From assembly GCA_963759125.1 (NCBI GenBank), contig CAVWXN010000008.1, forward strand, positions 310,001-374,000: a stretch of DNA of 64,000 nt. The letters are read 5' to 3'. Both the position numbers and the translations under genes were made by a program. How positions within the stretch are numbered: position 1 is the first letter of the stretch; each line of letters opens with the position of its first letter. This DNA is from JABDQA01 sp963759125 (GTDB taxonomy: Bacteria; Desulfobacterota; Desulfobulbia; Desulfobulbales; Desulfocapsaceae). Positions 35,105 to 44,766 of the stretch are shown piece by piece. Below the pieces are notes generated by a model. The model was not told the origin of the DNA and did not search any database. It saw only the letters and a program-made list of their open reading frames with translations.

Positions 35105-36256
35105 TTAACGGTTATATTCCTTATTCAGTTCCTGACCGATGACGTTGCGCTGCACCTGGTTGGTGCCCTCATAGATCTGCAGAATCTTGGCGTCGCGCAT
35201 CATTTTCTCGGCCGGATATTCACACATATAACCGTAGCCGCCCATAACCTGCACGGCGTCGGTGGTCACCTTCATGGCAACATCAGTGGCAAATACCTTG
35301 CACATGGAAGAGGCCTTGGACATGTCCTTGGGGTGGGCGTCGATATGCCTGGCTGCGGCATAGGTCAAAGCCCTGGCAGCCTCGACCTGGGTAGCCATAT
35401 CGGCCAGCATATGCTGAATTGCCTGAAAGCCGATGATCGGCTTACCAAATTGCTCTCTCTGCTTGGCATATGTTACGGCCATATCAAGGGCCCCCTGGGC
35501 CAGACCGACACCAAGTGCGGCAATACCCGGACGGCTTGAGTCCAAGGTCTTCATGACGGTAATGAAGCCGGTTCCTTTTCTGCCTATAATCCGGTCTGCA
35601 GGGATGCGGCAGTCCTTGAAAATCAACTCGGTGGTGGAAGAAGTGCGGATACCCATTTTGATCTCTTTCGGGCCGCAGGAAAACCCCGGATCGTCCTCCT
35701 CGACAACAAACATCGAGGCCCCCCTGGCGCCCCGACTTCTGTCGGTCATCGCCACCACAGTATATATCTGAGCCTCACCGCCGTTGGTAATCCACTGCTT
35801 GGTGCCGTTCAAAATCCATTCATCCCCGTCCTGCACGGCGGTGGTCTGAATACCTGAGGCATCAGAGCCGGCATTGGCCTCGGTAAGACCGAAGGCGGCA
35901 AATTTCTCGCCGGTGGCCACATCCGGCAGGTATTTTTGCTTCATCTCTTCCGAGCCGCCGATCATGATCGGGTAAGCCCCAAGAGCACTGGCGGCGAACG
36001 CAGTTCCCACTCCGATACAGCCGCGGCCGAATTCCTCTAGGGCCAGGGAAATGTCGAGGCAGCTTCCCCCGAACCCTCCATATTCCTCAGGAATCGGTAG
36101 ACCAAAAAGGTCGGCCTGGGCCATGGCATTTAGAATCTGACGCGGAAACTCATGCTTTTCATCAAGCTCGGCCCGCTGCGGAATAATAAGCTCGTCAGTG
36201 ATCTGTCGGGCAATGTCGACGATCATCTGTTGTTCTTCGGTGAGAAAACGATCCAT
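35105..36256 (-). CDS. Acyl-CoA dehydrogenase
   Basis: This FAD enzyme oxidises acyl-CoA to enoyl-CoA, or runs in reverse. The 383-residue protein has the N-terminal helical domain, the middle FAD-contact strand FGLTEANAGSDASGIQT and WITNGGEAQIY, and the C-terminal catalytic Glu in QIYEGTNQVQRNVIG, the short-chain/butyryl-CoA type. It sits between fabH and etfB, an unusual place for a beta-oxidation-type gene. The overlap of lipid synthesis and acyl oxidation genes is discussed in the findings. Confidence 0.93.
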   Translation of the reverse strand: MDRFLTEEQQMIVDIARQITDELIIPQRAELDEKHEFPRQILNAMAQADLFGLPIPEEYGGFGGSCLDISLALEEFGRGCIGVGTAFAASALGAYPIMIGGSEEMKQKYLPDVATGEKFAAFGLTEANAGSDASGIQTTAVQDGDEWILNGTKQWITNGGEAQIYTVVAMTDRSRGARGASMFVVEEDDPGFSCGPKEIKMGIRTSSTTELIFKDCRIPADRIIGRKGTGFITVMKTLDSSRPGIAALGVGLAQGALDMAVTYAKQREQFGKPIIGFQAIQHMLADMATQVEAARALTYAAARHIDAHPKDMSKASSMCKVFATDVAMKVTTDAVQVMGGYGYMCEYPAEKMMRDAKILQIYEGTNQVQRNVIGQELNKEYNR

Positions 36257-36270
36257 CTCAGATCTCCTGT

Positions 36271-37248
36271 TTACCAGCTAAGAAGGGTTGCTCCCCAAGT
36301 TAAACCGCCGCCGAACGAACAGAATAGAACCGTATTTCCGGATTCTATCCTTCCCGCCCGGTTCGCTTCATCCAGTGCAATTGGAATTGAGGCGGCTGAG
36401 GTGTTGCCGTAGTTCATAACGTTGAGCACTACCTTTTCTCTTGGTATGTCCAAGCGCTCCAACAATTTATTCAGAATTCGGAAGTTGGCCTGATGGGGAA
36501 TCATTACATCGACATCATCGATGCTCAGTCCCGTTTTGTCGAAGAGACCAAAAATGGCATCTTCCATGGCCTTAACCGCATGTTTGAAAACTTCTCTGCC
36601 CTCCATAATGATATGAGCGCCGGGGTTGTCTTCAACCATCAGATCCGGATTTTGGCTGGGAGCGGTGTGCATGTAAAGCAGATCCCAGAGGGCTCCATCA
36701 GAGCGGTGGTTGGTCCCGATGATTTTCCGGCCGGCATCCTCGCTGTGGCCAAGCACAGCGGCCCCTGCTCCGTCTCCAAAAAGAATACAGGTGTTTCTGT
36801 CCTGCCAGTTCACCCTCGAAGAGAGGGTTTCTGCCCCGATGATCAACACCTTTGACCCCTTGTCCGTCCGCACATAACGATCGCCGGCATCGAGTCCGTA
36901 GAGGAATCCGCAGCAGGCGGCATTGAGGTCGTAGGCGAAGGCATTGGTGGCTCCTATTTCATTCTGCACATAACAGGCGCAGGAGGGCATGAGCATATGC
37001 GAGCTGACGGTCCCGACCACCAGAAGCTCAATCTGCTTGGCATCCACTGCTGCCATGTCAAGAGCCCGGCGAGCGGCAGAAGCTGCCAGCTGGTAGGTCT
37101 TTTCACCGGCTCCACCAACTCTTCTGTTCTCGATTCCGGTTCTGCTTCTGATCCACTCGTCATTCGTCTCTACGATAGACTCCAACTCGACATTGGACAT
37201 CACCCTTTTGGGCAGACATGACCCTGTACCAAGAATAATCGTTCCCAT
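36271..37248 (-). CDS. fabH: 3-oxoacyl-ACP synthase III
   Basis: This enzyme starts fatty-acid synthesis from acetyl-CoA and malonyl-ACP. The 325-residue protein has GTGSCLPKRVMSN, the active Cys in DLNAACCGFLYGLD, His in MIPHQANFRI and Asn in VMNYGNTSAASIP. The start overlaps the plsX stop region by one base, so the pair is coupled. It is the usual plsX-fabH order. Confidence 0.96.
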   Translation of the reverse strand: MGTIILGTGSCLPKRVMSNVELESIVETNDEWIRSRTGIENRRVGGAGEKTYQLAASAARRALDMAAVDAKQIELLVVGTVSSHMLMPSCACYVQNEIGATNAFAYDLNAACCGFLYGLDAGDRYVRTDKGSKVLIIGAETLSSRVNWQDRNTCILFGDGAGAAVLGHSEDAGRKIIGTNHRSDGALWDLLYMHTAPSQNPDLMVEDNPGAHIIMEGREVFKHAVKAMEDAIFGLFDKTGLSIDDVDVMIPHQANFRILNKLLERLDIPREKVVLNVMNYGNTSAASIPIALDEANRAGRIESGNTVLFCSFGGGLTWGATLLSW

Positions 37249-38267
37249 TATATACCTGCAGCAACGCCGTCAATTCCCTCAGCTAGCTCGCGGGCAATGT
37301 CGTCGTTGAGTTTCAGTCTTTCCATTTCAACGGCACCGATTATCGCATTTTTTATAGCCAAGGCACTGGATTTGCCGTGGCAGACGATACCGATGCCTTT
37401 TATTCCGAGCAGCAATGCCCCGCCATACTCGGCGTAGTCAACGCGTTTCTTGAAATTATCAAAGGCCGGGCGGGCGAGAAGGTAACCGAGTTTAGCCCGC
37501 TTGGATTTCAAAATTTCTTCGCGCAGCATTTTTATCGTTGCTTCTGCCAGCCCTTCACTGATTTTCAGGACGATGTTGCCAACAAATCCGTCACAGACGA
37601 CCACGTCGACATCACCCTGAAATACGTCTCTACCCTCCACGTTGCCGATGAAGTTGAGGCTGCTTCTCTGAAGGAGATTGTAGGCTTCTTTTATGAGTGT
37701 GTTGCCCTTGCCCGACTCTTCACCGATGGTCAACAGGCCGACTCTGGGATTTGTGACATTGTAGAGTTTTGAAAACGCTGAAGCCATCACCCCGAACTGG
37801 TAAAGATGCACGGGTCGGCACTCGACGTTCGCACCGATGTCCATGATCATCACAGGTCCCTTGAGAGTGGGAAAGGCCGAGGCCAGACCGGGACGGGCCA
37901 CATTCTTCAGCCGGCCCAGCTTTCTGACACCGGCGGCCAGCGTTGCTCCAGAATTCCCAGCACTTACCGCGGCGCTGGCCTGACCGGATTTGACCAGATC
38001 AAAGGCGACCATGATCGAGGAATCCTTCTTCTTGCGGATTGCATCCACTGGATTCTCGTCCATATCGATCACCGTTTGGGCATGCGCGATGTCCAACCGT
38101 TCGAGCAGCGTTTGGCTGGCAGACGAGGATTGCAGGAGTTCCTGCAATACCGCGCCATCCCCGACCAAGGTGATCCTCAGGTCATCCTGCTCTAAAGCCA
38201 GTAGCGCGCCTTTAATCAGTTCCTGAGGGCCAAGGTCGCCACCCATGGCATCGAGGGCGATCTGCAT
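37248..38267 (-). CDS. plsX: Phosphate acyltransferase PlsX
   Basis: This enzyme makes acyl phosphate from acyl-ACP for phospholipid synthesis. The 339-residue protein has MQIALDAMGGDLGP, VSAGNSGATLAAG, VMIMDIGANVECRP and the C-terminal YGGALLLGIKGIGIVCHGKS. It is nine bases after rpmF and starts the plsX-fabH part of the cluster. Confidence 0.96.
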   Translation of the reverse strand: MQIALDAMGGDLGPQELIKGALLALEQDDLRITLVGDGAVLQELLQSSSASQTLLERLDIAHAQTVIDMDENPVDAIRKKKDSSIMVAFDLVKSGQASAAVSAGNSGATLAAGVRKLGRLKNVARPGLASAFPTLKGPVMIMDIGANVECRPVHLYQFGVMASAFSKLYNVTNPRVGLLTIGEESGKGNTLIKEAYNLLQRSSLNFIGNVEGRDVFQGDVDVVVCDGFVGNIVLKISEGLAEATIKMLREEILKSKRAKLGYLLARPAFDNFKKRVDYAEYGGALLLGIKGIGIVCHGKSSALAIKNAIIGAVEMERLKLNDDIARELAEGIDGVAAGI

Positions 38268-38276
38268 GGTGAGCCC

Positions 38277-38462
38277 CTATACTTCAGAATCGATGACGTA
38301 TACGGATGATTTGTTGTATTTACCGCAGCTGCCACAAAGTTTATGCGGCTCTTTGGGTTCCCCACAATCCTGGCAGATTGACAGCGCAGGTGTGGTCAAT
38401 GCATGATGAGAACGTCTCTTGCGAGTACGCGAGCGGGAATGTCTTCTTTTTGGTAATGCCAT
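38277..38462 (-). CDS. rpmF: 50S ribosomal protein L32
   Basis: The 61-residue basic protein starts MALPKRRHSRSRTRKRRSHH and has the zinc ribbon CQDCGEPKEPHKLCGSCG with four cysteines, so it is the zinc-binding (C+) form. It lies between the DUF177 gene and plsX, the standard arrangement in many bacteria. Confidence 0.97.
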   Translation of the reverse strand: MALPKRRHSRSRTRKRRSHHALTTPALSICQDCGEPKEPHKLCGSCGKYNKSSVYVIDSEV

Positions 38463-38487
38463 AATTTCCTCCGTTATAAAAACCGGT

Positions 38488-39006
38488 TTAACGATTTTTC
38501 AATTGGCGCAGCATCGCGAACGGTGAGTCTTGCTCACTTTGGTCGCAGTCGCACCTGCTCTGATTCAAGTCCGTTCCGCAAGCCTGACAAAGCCCCTGAC
38601 ACGATTTAGCACAGAGAATTTGCGATGGAATGCTCAGGTACACCTGCTCACGAAACATCTCACCCAGATCTATAACCGGTTCCTTCAGATACAGTCTGTT
38701 ATAATCTTCTACCCGACACTCAGCTTCCTGGTGCCCTTGCTCATTCTCCTCGCTGCCAATCATGCAGGTATAAACAAAATCTGCAGCAAGTTTGAGTTTA
38801 ACAACCGCACAACAGCGATCGCAGGAAGAGAGAATCTTACATCTCATCCTTCCTTTGATCAGTGCTTCATTACTGCCGGTGAGCATCGCTGTCGCCTGAC
38901 CGTAGGGGCCATCAGCTAGAGTGAGTTCATCAGCAGGAAACCAGTCGTTTTCGACAAGTGTATAGATCTTTTCCGACTTATCAAGATCTGCAAGTGATAT
39001 CTTCAT
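38488..39006 (-). CDS. yceD: DUF177 (YceD-family) protein
   Basis: The protein of about 172 residues shows the C-terminal DUF177 pattern: a cysteine-pair region (CKILSSCDRCCAVVKLKLAADFVY), then VIDLGEMFREQVYLSIPSQILCAKSCQGLCQACGTDLNQSRCDCD-type ending (shown here in part as KSCQGLCQACG). The family is linked to 23S rRNA accumulation and always lies before rpmF. The ATG at 39006 gives a normal N-terminus (MKISLADLDKS); the open frame further upstream adds unlikely residues. Confidence 0.82.
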   Translation of the reverse strand: MKISLADLDKSEKIYTLVENDWFPADELTLADGPYGQATAMLTGSNEALIKGRMRCKILSSCDRCCAVVKLKLAADFVYTCMIGSEENEQGHQEAECRVEDYNRLYLKEPVIDLGEMFREQVYLSIPSQILCAKSCQGLCQACGTDLNQSRCDCDQSEQDSPFAMLRQLKNR

Positions 39007-39381
39007 TCCGTCCGGCCCCCTCACCCCGGAAACCTTCCAAAGACAAGCGGCTAAACAATCAACAATAATTAATATTATCAAGAATTGCTAGAAAAAAAAT
39101 GTTTGGCCGATCCGGCATGATGCTCTGCTGTCCGCGATGAACAACTGGCGCCGAATAGAAAGCAGGAGCACCTCTGAAAATCAGAGAATCTGTGCCAATC
39201 TGGCGGAACATTGACGCAATCGCAGTGAGGCTCCAAAAAGGAAAAAACGAGCAGCAGAAGCGCAGTGAGTGGCCGTTCTTCTTTGAGTAGGGCAAAACCT
39301 CCAGGAATGGGGTTCAAATACCCCCCTATACCCTCACCCATTACTCTGGAAAAGGCACCTGCCGTCTCTGTCTTCCCTACG
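39007..39381. other. Intergenic region before the rpmF-fab operon
   Basis: This stretch lies between the mlaC stop and the DUF177 start, both on the minus strand. It should hold the promoter of the long fatty-acid operon. On the minus strand an AT-rich segment (about 39057-39100) with TAATAT-like sequence could be a -10 region, but no -35 box is clear. Open frames here have no family features. Confidence 0.35.
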
Positions 39382-39987
39382 TTACCCGGCGAAATTCTTG
39401 TTTTTATCTTCGAGGGTCTTTATCAACCCTTCAAATTGCTGAGTTTGAAGGATCGCCCTGAATTGCTCCCTGTAGTTACGCACCAGGCTGACCCCCTCGA
39501 TGTTGATGTCGTAAACCATCCATTTGTCCAGTTCCCGCTGCATGATATAGTGAATCGGAATATTTGTTCCTTCGTAAGGGGTCAGGGTGGTCACTTGGGC
39601 CCGCTTGCCTTTTATTCTTTCGGCCACGAACTCAACCTCGCGGCCGCCATATGATTCCAGTTTACCGATGTAAACGTTCTCCAGCAGTTTAGTGAACTGG
39701 GTGACGAAATAATCCCTCTCAGTTTCAGAAATTTCATTCCAGGTTTGACCCAGCACCTGCCGCGACATTTCTTTGAAGTCAAAACCGCTGGCAATGGTAT
39801 CCATGATCTGGTTTCTTCTCAGCTCCTTCTGTTCGTCGCCTTTGAGTGCCTCATCATCGAGAATCCTGATGATTTGGTCGATCACGGGCTGGAGTTGAGC
39901 CGTCGGACTATGGTCGTCAGCAAACAGAAGAGATCCGGCAACCAGGGTGTGCAGCAATACGAGTGCTGTAGCGATGAGTCGTTTCAT
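39382..39987 (-). CDS. mlaC: MlaC-like phospholipid-binding periplasmic protein
   Basis: The protein of about 201 residues has a signal peptide (MKRLIATALVLLHTLVAGSLLFA) and the MlaC/Ttg2D pattern: FDFKEMSRQVLGQTWNEISETERDYFVTQF, YIGKLESYGG, VYDINIEGVSLVRNYREQF. MlaC carries phospholipids between MlaA at the outer membrane and the MlaFEDB transporter. The Mla ABC subunits are not in the window. It is 37 bases after mlaA. Confidence 0.88.
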   Translation of the reverse strand: MKRLIATALVLLHTLVAGSLLFADDHSPTAQLQPVIDQIIRILDDEALKGDEQKELRRNQIMDTIASGFDFKEMSRQVLGQTWNEISETERDYFVTQFTKLLENVYIGKLESYGGREVEFVAERIKGKRAQVTTLTPYEGTNIPIHYIMQRELDKWMVYDINIEGVSLVRNYREQFRAILQTQQFEGLIKTLEDKNKNFAG

Positions 39988-40024
39988 GGTCCTCGATATT
40001 TTGATAATTTCTTCTCTCAACTGC

Positions 40025-41071
40025 TCAGGGATTTATCTCCGAGCGACGGTAGTCATAGTAGGCCTGACGCGCACCCACATAGGGATCCAGCGATATCCTT
40101 TTGAGCTCTTCATAAACATCGGGGCTGATCGAAATCAGATTGATCCTGCTCACGCCAAGATAGGCCATGTCGAAGGCGAGGCTCTCACTGAAATAGGGGA
40201 CCGGATGCATATAGACATCACCCAGAAAGCCTACAGAATCTCTGACATTTGAAGGCCCCAGAAACGGCAGACAGATATAGAATCCCTCACCTACACTCCA
40301 TTTACCGAGTGTCTGGCCGAAATCGGCGAGCCGCGGCTCAATATCAAAATCCACATAAGCGGGATCCCCAAAACCGAAGACTCCGAGCGTGCTGTTGATC
40401 GCAAAGCGGCTCAAGACCGCACCGGCATCCTCGAATTCCCCTTGCAGCACATTGTTTAGAAACCTGATCGGCGCAGCGATGTTAGCAAACGCATTGCCTA
40501 TACTGCGCCTGATATCTTGCGGCAAAACAAATGAATAGAAGTTTTTAGTCGGTTTAAGAACCCAGAAATAGACCTTGTCATTAAAAACGAAGATGGCCCT
40601 GTTCAGAGGTTCCAGCGGATCAAAAATCGCGGGTGGAGGCGCGTTGAAGAAAAAATCGTCCTCGAAAATAGGGTCCCCGAGAACCTCCTCGGGCTCGCTC
40701 ATATAAGGGTCATCATCGAGCAGGTCCGGTCCTGCCACCCCATTCTCTGTTTCCAGCAGCAGGTCCGGATATGGGTTCTCCGCGCTGGGGTCCACTAACG
40801 CACCCAGACCGCCGCCCCCGGTATCGGCAGCATACGTTACAGTAGCTGGACCAAAAAAAATCACCACTGTTAATATAAACAGAAATGAACCGGTGCCCAC
40901 TAATTTGCTCTGTTTGAGCAGTTCAGTAAAACGAAAGGACCTCACATACCATCCTCCCACGGCTGTAAGTATGAACAGAACAATTCTCTGCGGATTGGAG
41001 AGCACGCAGATCGCCCAGTTACCCAATCGAGCATAGTTGAAACCTCTTTCTGAAACGAGCCCTTTTCTCAT
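40025..41071 (-). CDS. mlaA: MlaA (VacJ)-family outer membrane phospholipid-trafficking protein
   Basis: The protein has the MlaA core from about residue 145: DPLEPLNRAIFVFNDKVYFWVLKPTKNFYSFVLP, FLNNVLQGEFEDAGAVLSRFAINSTLGVFGFGDPA and RDSVGFLGDVYMHPVPYF. The N-terminus is long, with a hydrophobic stretch (TGSFLFILTVVIFFGPATVTYA) and an acidic linker; no lipobox cysteine is clear, so it may be anchored differently. The start is uncertain: the called start at 41071 gives 348 residues. It is followed by mlaC. Confidence 0.85.
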   Translation of the reverse strand: MRKGLVSERGFNYARLGNWAICVLSNPQRIVLFILTAVGGWYVRSFRFTELLKQSKLVGTGSFLFILTVVIFFGPATVTYAADTGGGGLGALVDPSAENPYPDLLLETENGVAGPDLLDDDPYMSEPEEVLGDPIFEDDFFFNAPPPAIFDPLEPLNRAIFVFNDKVYFWVLKPTKNFYSFVLPQDIRRSIGNAFANIAAPIRFLNNVLQGEFEDAGAVLSRFAINSTLGVFGFGDPAYVDFDIEPRLADFGQTLGKWSVGEGFYICLPFLGPSNVRDSVGFLGDVYMHPVPYFSESLAFDMAYLGVSRINLISISPDVYEELKRISLDPYVGARQAYYDYRRSEINP

Positions 41072-41252
41072 GTATGTCCCTAGAGCCGAGCCGCCGGCTC
41101 AGCCGCTGCAGACCTGCATATTGCCCCACCGGTCAGTGGGTTTAATCAGCCTGCAAATAATACGATATATAAGGTTAAAGTCAATCTTTGTCATGGCCCC
41201 TGCCAGGCTATCACAGCAAACTGCACCGCATTCTTGAATAATGGTGTATCAG

Positions 41253-42312
41253 TTAATGTTTGCGAGGATCAAAAGCCTCTCTCAAGGCTTCACCGATAAA
41301 AATGAGAAGGATCAGGCTGCCCACCAGCACTCCAAAAGTTGACAGTGATAGCCACCAGGCATCAATGTTGGCTTTCCCTTGTGCCAGGAGTTCACCGAGA
41401 CTTGGGGTCGATGGGGGTACACCAAGCCCGAGAAAGTCCAGGCTGGTGAGCGCCAGAATAGAGGCTGACATCCTGAATGGCAGAAAGGTGATCACCGGGG
41501 TCATGCCGTTGGGCAGAAGATGGCGATACATGATCACCCTGTTGCTGACCCCCAGCGCCTGAGCCGCCCTCACATAGTCCATGTTTCTCCCCCGAAGGAA
41601 CTCAGCCCTGACATAGTCGGACAGCCCCATCCAACTGAACAAAGAGAGCAGCACCAGCAGAAGCAGCGCGCTGGGCTTGAAAATCGAGGCGAAAATTATC
41701 AGTAGATAGAGCTCCGGCATCGCTCCCCAGATTTCAATGAATCGTTGAAAAAAGAGATCAGTCCGGCCGCCGAAATAGCCTTGTATCGCTCCGCAGACTA
41801 TACCGATCAAAGTGCCGACGGTGGTTAACGCCAAACCGAACAGGATAGAAAGGCGAAAACCATAGAGCAGCCGGGCAAAGACGTCCCTTCCCCGGTCATC
41901 GGTGCCAAGTAGGTTCTCTCTTGCTGGGCGGTGAGGGAACCGGCACATCCAGCGCATAGTTGATGGTGTCGAAGTAGTGGCGGTTGGGTGGAAAAAAAGC
42001 CCGGTTTTGTCCTTCTCGCATCAACTCGAAGAAAAAGGGGTCCTTATAGTCCGTTTCGGTCTCAAAAATCCCGCCAAATGTTGTTTCAGGATAAGTTTTG
42101 ATGATCGGAAAATAGTAGTTTCCCTGATAGACCACTAAAAAAGGTTTGTCGTTGCTGATAAATTCAGCCCCAAGGCTTAAGATGAAAAACACCAAAAAGA
42201 GAAAAAGACTATAGAAACCTCTCCGGTTTCTTCTAAAGCGCTGCCACTTTCTGCGGGCCGGGGATAAGGCCAACTCGCCTTCTGCGCCGATGAGGGATTT
42301 AGAATTCAACAC
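41253..42312 (-). CDS. ABC transporter permease, YejE/OppC-like, one frameshift
   Basis: This is an inner-membrane subunit of a peptide-type ABC importer. The N-terminal part has RFRRNRRGFYSLFLFLVFFI and a long periplasmic loop; the rest has GTDDRGRDVFARLLYGF, a BPD-transporter EAA-like loop (RAAQALGVSNRVIMYRHLLPNGMTP) and the end SLGELLAQGKANIDAWWLS. One extra base near 41916-41923 splits them; PSPPSRENLLGTDD reads through if it is dropped. It overlaps the YejB-like gene. The ATPase and binding protein are missing nearby. Confidence 0.87.
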
Positions 42313-43351
42313 GACTGAAGCTGATGCGCGGGTCCACCACTACATAACTGAGGTCGGAAAGCAATCTGCCGACCAGCCCTATGATCGTGAAGAAATAGAG
42401 GGTGCCAAGCACCACCGGATAATCCCGGTTCAGCACCGACTGATAAGCCAACAACCCCATGCCCTCAAGGGAAAAAATTGTTTCAATCAACAGACTGCCG
42501 GTAAAGAAAGCAGCGATAAAATAGCCTGGAAATCCGGTAATTATGGGGATGATTGCATTTCGAAATACGTGCTTGAACATGACCGTCCGCTCATCGAGTC
42601 CCTTGGCCCGAGCGGTCAGCACATATTGTTTGCCGACTTCTTCGAGAAAAGAGTTCTTGGTCAGCATGGTCATCACCGCCAGGCTGCCCACGGCGCTGGA
42701 AAAAATTGGCAGCACCATGTGCCAGAGATAATCAAGAATCTTGGCAACAAAACTCAGCTCAGACCAGTTGTCGGAGACCAACCCCCGCAATGGAAATATC
42801 GACCAGAAACTGCCTCCACCAAACAGCACGATCAGGGTAATGCCGAGCACAAAACCGGGAATTGCGTAACCGACCAGAATCACCGTACTGCTGAATACAT
42901 CAAAACCGCTGCCATCCCTGACCGCTTTGGCAATTCCGAGGGGAATGCAGACACCGTAGACAATCAGAAATGTCCACAGCCCCAAACTCATGGACACCGG
43001 CATCCGCGAGATGACCAGCTCTACCACATCCTTCTGATAATAGTAGGAGGCCCCCAGATCGAAGCGCAAATAATTTCCCATCATTTTCAGAAAACGCTTC
43101 AGGGGTGGCTGATCGAAACCATAGAGTTTTTTAAGAGCGTCCAAACGCTCCTGGTCGAGGCCCATATCGCCACGGTAAGCGGATGTCGAGGAGGCTGCCT
43201 CAGCTCCGGCCTGGCCCTGACCTTCGATTTCAGCAACCATCTTCTCCACCGGGCCGCCGGGTACGAACTGGGTAACCATAAAAGTTATCAGCATGATACC
43301 GAAGAGAGTCGGGATCATCAGCAATATTCGTTTGATAATATAGATCAACAT
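42299..43351 (-). CDS. ABC transporter permease, YejB/OppB-like
   Basis: The 350-residue protein has the OppB/YejB start MLIYIIKRILLMIPTLFGIM, the QFVPGGPVE motif and an EAA-like loop (LTARAKGLDERTVMFKHVFRNAIIP). A linker with GEGQAGAEAASSTSAYRG-like composition (about residues 44-62) is as in YejB. It starts a two-gene permease unit with the YejE-like gene; neither a substrate-binding protein nor an ATPase gene lies on either side, so the transporter must be completed from elsewhere. Confidence 0.9.
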   Translation of the reverse strand: MLIYIIKRILLMIPTLFGIMLITFMVTQFVPGGPVEKMVAEIEGQGQAGAEAASSTSAYRGDMGLDQERLDALKKLYGFDQPPLKRFLKMMGNYLRFDLGASYYYQKDVVELVISRMPVSMSLGLWTFLIVYGVCIPLGIAKAVRDGSGFDVFSSTVILVGYAIPGFVLGITLIVLFGGGSFWSIFPLRGLVSDNWSELSFVAKILDYLWHMVLPIFSSAVGSLAVMTMLTKNSFLEEVGKQYVLTARAKGLDERTVMFKHVFRNAIIPIITGFPGYFIAAFFTGSLLIETIFSLEGMGLLAYQSVLNRDYPVVLGTLYFFTIIGLVGRLLSDLSYVVVDPRISFSRVEF

Positions 43352-43582
43352 GATTTCATAAAGAGGAGACGCAGGACCCGATCATCTGTTTGCACCTTTT
43401 TACTATACTACAAAAGTAAACCGGCAGGCCAGGCCAAACAAAAATTGGTTGCGCCGAAATACATTTTTCCCCATTGTCCCAGCTGACCTAAATAATTCAG
43501 GCAAAAGAAATTATTGCTATCGGCAGGTAATTTTATTACAGCTTGGCCAGACGATGAGGTCGGTCCCTGCTTTTTAATAGAA

Positions 43583-44740
43583 ATGTCAGGTCCGTCCTCT
43601 TGCACCGATCTTCCAGCGACCAGCCGGGTCATTATGATCACTGGCGAAAAAAAATTCTCTGCTCTCATCGAGCGGGCCTGTAACACCGACTGCGTAGGTC
43701 TCGACACCGAATTTATCTGGGAACGCACATATTATCCCAGGCTCGGGTTGATTCAGCTGGCCCTGTCCGATGAGGAATGTTTCCTTATTGACCCTCTGGC
43801 AATCGTTGATTTCACTCCACTGGGCAGACTGCTCGCCAATCCCGGGGTGGTCAAAATTCTGCATGATGCTCCGCAGGATCTGATGATACTTAACCGGGTC
43901 ACCGGAGTCGTTCCTCAAAATGTGTTCGACACCAGAATCGCGGCCGGCTTCTCGGGCTTGCCGTCAACGATCTCCCTTGCCGATCTCATCAACGATCTTC
44001 TCGACATCGACCTGGCCAAGACAGAAACCCGTACCAATTGGCTCAAACGGCCCCTGGACCCCTCACAGATTGACTATGCCCTGGACGATGTGCGCTATCT
44101 CAGAGCCTTGCGGATATTATTGCTGACCAGAATAATTGTTCCCGAAATAAGGGACTGGCTCCGTCAGGAACTGGATGTGCTCAGCACTCCTGGAGCATAT
44201 GGTCTCCTTGCCGATAACCAGCGCTACCTCAAAATAAAAGGGAGCGGGTCACTCGACAGGCGCGGGCTGGCTATACTTCGAGAACTTTCATCCTGGAGAG
44301 AAGAAGAGGCACGAAACCGTAACCGCCCCAGGGGGCATATCCTCAACGACAAAGTATTACTGACCATTTCCAGAGAGAGAACTGCATCCCTCGACGCGCT
44401 GGCGGAACTGGAAATGCTTTCCTCAAAAAAAATAAAGCGTTACGGTGACCATTTAGTCGCATTAGTGAAAAATGGATTAGCCTTGAGAGATGAATACCTG
44501 CCCGAGATCAATCGACGAATAAGGCTCAACGGGGCCGAGAGGTCTACCTATCAGCAATTGCTGAAATTTCTAGAAGAATTCCATCGAGTCCAGGGAGTAG
44601 ACCCCCATGCCGTTGGCAATACCGCAGATTTCAAGCAGCTGATAAAGCATCACGGAAATAGCCAGGTTCCTCTGCCTGAAAAATTTTCAGGAGGCTGGCG
44701 ACAGGACCTGCTGAACCAATTTTTTCAACCCAAACACTGA
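43583..44740 (+). CDS. rnd: Ribonuclease D
   Basis: This 3'-5' exoribonuclease matures structured RNAs such as tRNA. The DEDDy exonuclease domain is complete: VGLDTEFIWERTYYPRLGLIQLA, ILHDAPQDLMILNRV and DYALDDVRYL; helicase/RNase D C-terminal (HRDC) domains follow, with a segment GLAILRELSSWREEEARNRNRPRG. The start is uncertain: ATG 43583 or ATG 43634 (MITGEKKF), neither with a strong ribosome-binding site. Confidence 0.92.
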   Translation: MSGPSSCTDLPATSRVIMITGEKKFSALIERACNTDCVGLDTEFIWERTYYPRLGLIQLALSDEECFLIDPLAIVDFTPLGRLLANPGVVKILHDAPQDLMILNRVTGVVPQNVFDTRIAAGFSGLPSTISLADLINDLLDIDLAKTETRTNWLKRPLDPSQIDYALDDVRYLRALRILLLTRIIVPEIRDWLRQELDVLSTPGAYGLLADNQRYLKIKGSGSLDRRGLAILRELSSWREEEARNRNRPRGHILNDKVLLTISRERTASLDALAELEMLSSKKIKRYGDHLVALVKNGLALRDEYLPEINRRIRLNGAERSTYQQLLKFLEEFHRVQGVDPHAVGNTADFKQLIKHHGNSQVPLPEKFSGGWRQDLLNQFFQPKH

Positions 44741-44766
44741 AATTTCATCTTTGCCGTTTTTTTCCG

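Noticed and set aside
42290..43486. A 398-codon open frame on the plus strand opposite the YejB-like gene
   Set aside because: It is rich in His and Gln, has no known family, and lies fully over a well-supported membrane protein gene.
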